A stretch of DNA of 64,000 nucleotides from positions 355,825-419,824 of the forward strand of contig NZ_LMDB01000037.1 in assembly GCF_001425005.1 (NCBI RefSeq), written 5' to 3'. The translations under genes were made by a program, and so were the position numbers. Below the pieces are notes generated by a model, which was not told the origin of the DNA, made no database searches, and saw only the letters and a list, made by a program, of their open reading frames with translations. This stretch comes from Duganella sp. Root336D2. GTDB lineage: Bacteria; Pseudomonadota; Gammaproteobacteria; Burkholderiales; Burkholderiaceae_D. Positions 61,497 to 64,000 of this stretch are shown here, one piece after another. The first letter of the stretch is position 1. The number at the start of each line of letters is the position of its first letter.

Positions 61497-62264
61497 TCAC
61501 ATCTGTTTGAACAGATGGAGGAAGGAGCGGCTCACTTCCAGCTTGTCTGGGCGGCCTTTGATCATCACCAGGTGGCGGCCACGGATGTCGCGCGTTACCC
61601 CTTCGATGGCGTTGACATTGACCAGGGTGGCGCGGTGGATCTGCCAGAACAGGGATGGGTCCAGTTCTTCGGCCAGGTCGCGCACCGGTTTGCGGATCAA
61701 CGCTTCGAATTTATCGGTCTGCACGCAGGTGTATTTTTCATCCGAGCGGAAGAACAGGATCTCTTCGACCGGGATCATGCGCAGGTCGGAACCGATGCTG
61801 GCCTGGATCCACTGCAGGTACTTCGCCTTTGGCGAAGCGATCTTTTCGGCCAGCTGATTCAGGATGGCTGCCATGTCGGCACCTTGTGCCGCGCTGGCCG
61901 CCGGCGAGGCCAAGCGGCCTTTGAGGCGCTCGACGGTGATCTTCAGGCGCTCCGGCTCCGGCGGTTTCAGTACGTAGTCGACTGCGCCACGCTCGAATGC
62001 CTCCACCGCGTAGGCGTCATAAGCAGTGACGAACACCACATTGCTCTTGTTGCCGATTTCTGCGGCTGCTTCCATGCCGGTCTTGCCCGGCATGCGGATA
62101 TCGAGGAAGGTGAAATCTGGCTTCAGCTCATCGACCAGTTCGACTGCTTCGTCGCCGTTCTTGGCTTCGCCGAGGATCTCCAGCTCCGGCCATACTTGTT
62201 CCAGCCGCATGCGCAGCTGGTCGCGCATCAGTCGCTCATCATCGGCAATAATTGCTGTGGGCAT
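61497..62264 (-). CDS. LytTR-family response regulator
   Basis: 255 aa from ATG 62264. The receiver is intact, with IIADDERLMRD, phospho-Asp in FTFLDIRMPGKTG, VTAYDAYAVEAFERGAVDYVLKP. A ~45-residue linker is followed by a LytTR domain (MIPVEEILFFRSDEKYTCVQT, WQIHRATLVNVNAIEG). It belongs with the LytS-type kinase 64 nt upstream on the same strand. It differs clearly from the array regulators at 20879-23326. Confidence 0.93.
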   Translation of the reverse strand: MPTAIIADDERLMRDQLRMRLEQVWPELEILGEAKNGDEAVELVDELKPDFTFLDIRMPGKTGMEAAAEIGNKSNVVFVTAYDAYAVEAFERGAVDYVLKPPEPERLKITVERLKGRLASPAASAAQGADMAAILNQLAEKIASPKAKYLQWIQASIGSDLRMIPVEEILFFRSDEKYTCVQTDKFEALIRKPVRDLAEELDPSLFWQIHRATLVNVNAIEGVTRDIRGRHLVMIKGRPDKLEVSRSFLHLFKQM

Positions 62265-62328
62265 AGTGCTCAATATTAGGAAATAAGAAGTATCAATTAT
62301 TCAATGGATCGCAGCGTATGGCAATCGC

Positions 62329-63708
62329 TTATTCCGAACGCGCCAACTGGTACGGCACCTCGATTATCGCGATTACGCCGCTCGGCTGGTTGGGCTCGAT
62401 TTTCAGTGAGGCCTGGTCGCCGTGCAGCAGCTTCAGGCGCTCGCGGATATTGGTCAGGCCGAGGCCGGTGCCAGTGCTTGGCTTGGCGCCAAAGCCAAGG
62501 CCGTCGTCGGACACGGTCACGCGCAGCTTGCTGTGTGCTACATCGGCGCGCACTTTCAGGTAGCCCCCTTCGGGCTTGCCTTCCAGGCCATGCTTGATGG
62601 CGTTTTCAACCATCGACTGCAGCATCATCGGCGGGAAGGCGGCGCTGCGCAGGCCTTCGGGCACGTCGAAGTCGACGATGAGGCGCTCTTCCATGCGCAT
62701 CTTCAGCAGGGCGAGGTAAGCCGCCACCATATCGGACTCGCTGCCGAGCGTGCTGGTCAGCTTGTTTTCACGCATCTGCGGCAGCACGGCACGCAGGTAT
62801 TTGATCAGGCTGCGCTGCATGGCCGAGGCGCGGGGCGGATCGGTTTCGATCAGGTGCTCGACTGAAGCCAGGGTGTTGAACAGGAAGTGCGGCTCGACCT
62901 GGGCCTGCATCATCTGCATCTTGGCTTCGCTCAACTGGCGCTGCATGGATTCGCGCTCAGCCGCAGCATTGGCCACCTGCGCCTCCGCTTCTGCCTTCTT
63001 CTTACCACCAACCAGCGCCTTCATCGCAAAAAGTGCCAGCAAGAGCAGGGTGATGAAACTGGTGAACCAGGTCGAAGCCTGCTTATGGTAGCGCGAGACT
63101 TTTTCTTCAGCTGCGCTGTCCACGGCCTGTTCCAGTGCGTTGGACAATTCTTCGCCAATCTGCGGCGGCAGTTCGATGTGGACTTCTTCTCCCGGCATTG
63201 GAGCGGCCGGCGCGGCCGGTGGCGCGGGCTTTGCCCTGTTAGCCGTTGGCGCTGGCGGGGCAGGGGGCGCCGGGGCTGCGGGATCTGCCGGTGCAGCCGC
63301 TTCAGCCGGCATGGCCGGGGCCGCAGCTTCCGCAGCGGCAGTCTCTTCAGTATCGCTGTCGTCGTGGCGAGCGCTTGCTGTTTCGTCGCCGCTTGCTTCT
63401 GCGCTGGCCTGTTTCTTGATCTTCCCGGCGCGCGGGTTGAAGTGGATGCCGCTGTCGTCAATCGTGATATTTGGATCCGCGTTGCCCGATTTTGCGCGCT
63501 TATGCGAGCGGATTGCCATTTCTTCCTCGCGCGAAGGCGAGAACAGTTCATCCTGCAAGATCGACGCAGCAATCATGGACAGGGCCGCGAACAGGAAGAA
63601 CTTCCACCACGACAGGTGCGTCACCCAGCCGGTCGTCGCATCAAAGCCCCGGTGGAGCCAAGCCAGGATGGTTTTTGCTGTGTCTTGTGCTTGCGGTGTT
63701 GGAAACAT
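62329..63708 (-). CDS. LytS-type sensor histidine kinase with Pro/Ala-rich periplasmic loop
   Basis: 459 aa from ATG 63708. One membrane helix (~35-52) is followed by a periplasmic loop of ~160 residues. This contains an acidic stretch (ASARHDDSDTEETAAAEAAA) and a long Pro/Ala tract (~130-171). A second helix lies at ~213-233. The His_kinase domain has QAQVEPHFLFNTLASVEHL (His274) and HATPase motifs SMVENAIKHGLEGKP, DDGLGFG and GLGLTNIRERL. The low-complexity loop is unlike known sensors. It pairs with the LytTR regulator downstream. Confidence 0.92.
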   Translation of the reverse strand: MFPTPQAQDTAKTILAWLHRGFDATTGWVTHLSWWKFFLFAALSMIAASILQDELFSPSREEEMAIRSHKRAKSGNADPNITIDDSGIHFNPRAGKIKKQASAEASGDETASARHDDSDTEETAAAEAAAPAMPAEAAAPADPAAPAPPAPPAPTANRAKPAPPAAPAAPMPGEEVHIELPPQIGEELSNALEQAVDSAAEEKVSRYHKQASTWFTSFITLLLLALFAMKALVGGKKKAEAEAQVANAAAERESMQRQLSEAKMQMMQAQVEPHFLFNTLASVEHLIETDPPRASAMQRSLIKYLRAVLPQMRENKLTSTLGSESDMVAAYLALLKMRMEERLIVDFDVPEGLRSAAFPPMMLQSMVENAIKHGLEGKPEGGYLKVRADVAHSKLRVTVSDDGLGFGAKPSTGTGLGLTNIRERLKLLHGDQASLKIEPNQPSGVIAIIEVPYQLARSE

Positions 63709-63809
63709 GCGCGACTTTCTATTGAATATGGGGCAAGTGTAGATAAGCTTGTGCAAAGCCGCCACCGGCGTGCGACAGAATGCAGAAATACGGGAATAGA
63801 AGAATGCCC

Positions 63810-63838
63810 TTGCGGACAGTCGGATCGTTTGCTATAGT
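63810..63838 (+). promoter_or_regulatory. Strong sigma-70 promoter P1
   Basis: TTGCGG (63810-63815), 17-nt spacer, TATAGT (63833-63838). It points out of the window towards the repeated promoter modules. It lies in the 292-nt gap upstream of the divergent kinase gene, where no coding sequence is supported. Confidence 0.72.
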
Positions 63839-63845
63839 TCTGTCC

Positions 63846-64000
63846 CTCGCAACGCAGTGCTGACAAAACAGCAGAGCGAAACGAGAAAAAGAAGGGGTTG
63901 ACGAGCTGCACGCTGTACCGCATAATCTCGCTTCTCTGCTGCTCGCAACGCAACACTGTTAAAACAGTAAGCGAAACGAGAAAAAGAAGGGGTTGACGAG
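63846..64000 (+). repeat. Tandem leader/promoter modules (~95-bp period)
   Basis: CTCGCAACGCA occurs at 63846-63856 and 63942-63952, and an identical 30-nt block at 63876-63905 and 63971-64000. Each block ends in a -35 element TTGACG. Each module also carries a short hairpin (TGCTG/CAGCA at 63858-63873, ACTGT/ACAGT at 63955-63968). The second copy is cut by the window end. Confidence 0.88.
63898..63926 (+). promoter_or_regulatory. Strong sigma-70 promoter P2
   Basis: TTGACG (63898-63903), exact 17-nt spacer, CATAAT (63921-63926), followed by a C/T-rich start region. The next copy of its -35 (63993-63998) begins a P3 outside the window. Multiple strong tandem promoters are typical of rRNA or tRNA operons. 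Confidence 0.85.

Noticed and set aside
63846..64000. Possible CRISPR-like direct repeats at the right end
   Set aside because: Only two copies, and the repeat contains promoter elements with correct 17-bp spacing. No spacers or cas genes.

Overview
The window is 64 kb of GC-rich, gene-dense bacterial chromosome. It most likely comes from the Oxalobacteraceae (Massilia/Duganella/Janthinobacterium relatives, Betaproteobacteria). This is an inference from gene content: a beta-type prpR/prpB-prpC-acnD-prpF cluster, an rluE-icd-csp-clpS-clpA block, murJ divergent from rpsT, a CysB-regulated APS-reductase sulfate operon with a DUF934 gene, and a Burkholderiales-type porin. No 16S or other phylogenetic marker was available.

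Layout. 1-954: 3' end of a secreted subtilase-like protein. 1118-10419: one compact operon for a hybrid type II secretion/type IV pilus-like machine (GspG, GspF, GspE, small PilM/N/O/P-like proteins, a lipoprotein secretin, three further pseudopilins). 10432-14823: murJ, rpsT, a tiny Ala/Ser-rich exported protein, rluE and icd. 14918-17614: accessory genes (secreted protein, PoNe-immunity-like protein, acetyltransferase) inserted before cspA-clpS-clpA (17697-20826). 20879-26223: a minus-strand operon of six LytS/LytT-type two-component genes. One response regulator has lost its phospho-acceptor Asp and one kinase has lost its whole H-box. 26303-28716: a DUF6328-like membrane protein and an acyltransferase-3/SGNH protein. 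28800-36424: the 2-methylcitrate cycle locus with a clear sigma-54 promoter and PrpR-type operator dyads.

36497-41578 is an orphan type VI secretion island: vgrG with an unusual N-terminal extension, an Eag chaperone with a C-terminal extension, a prePAAR/PAAR effector ending in a predicted papain-like cysteine protease, and a translationally coupled probable immunity gene. 41823-45119 is a five-PAS GGDEF/EAL protein. 45116-47053 holds exonuclease III, an AT-rich gap and two small unknowns. 47100-51299 holds pepA divergent from lptF-lptG-cbiX. 51269-59506 is sulfate assimilation (cysI-DUF934-cysH-cysD-cysN-cobA plus an unknown gene) divergent from cysB. 59596-60678 is a porin with a striking dyad around its promoter. 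60754-63708 holds a sensorless NarX-type kinase and a LytS/LytT-type pair. The window ends in tandem strong promoters that look like the start of a stable-RNA (rRNA or tRNA) operon outside the window.

The candidates most worth following up are the prePAAR-PAAR-cysteine protease effector module (36497-41578), the degenerate two-component array (20879-26223), the hybrid secretion operon (1118-10419) and the porin promoter dyad (59524-59580). No tRNA, rRNA, CRISPR array, insertion sequence or integrase was seen.
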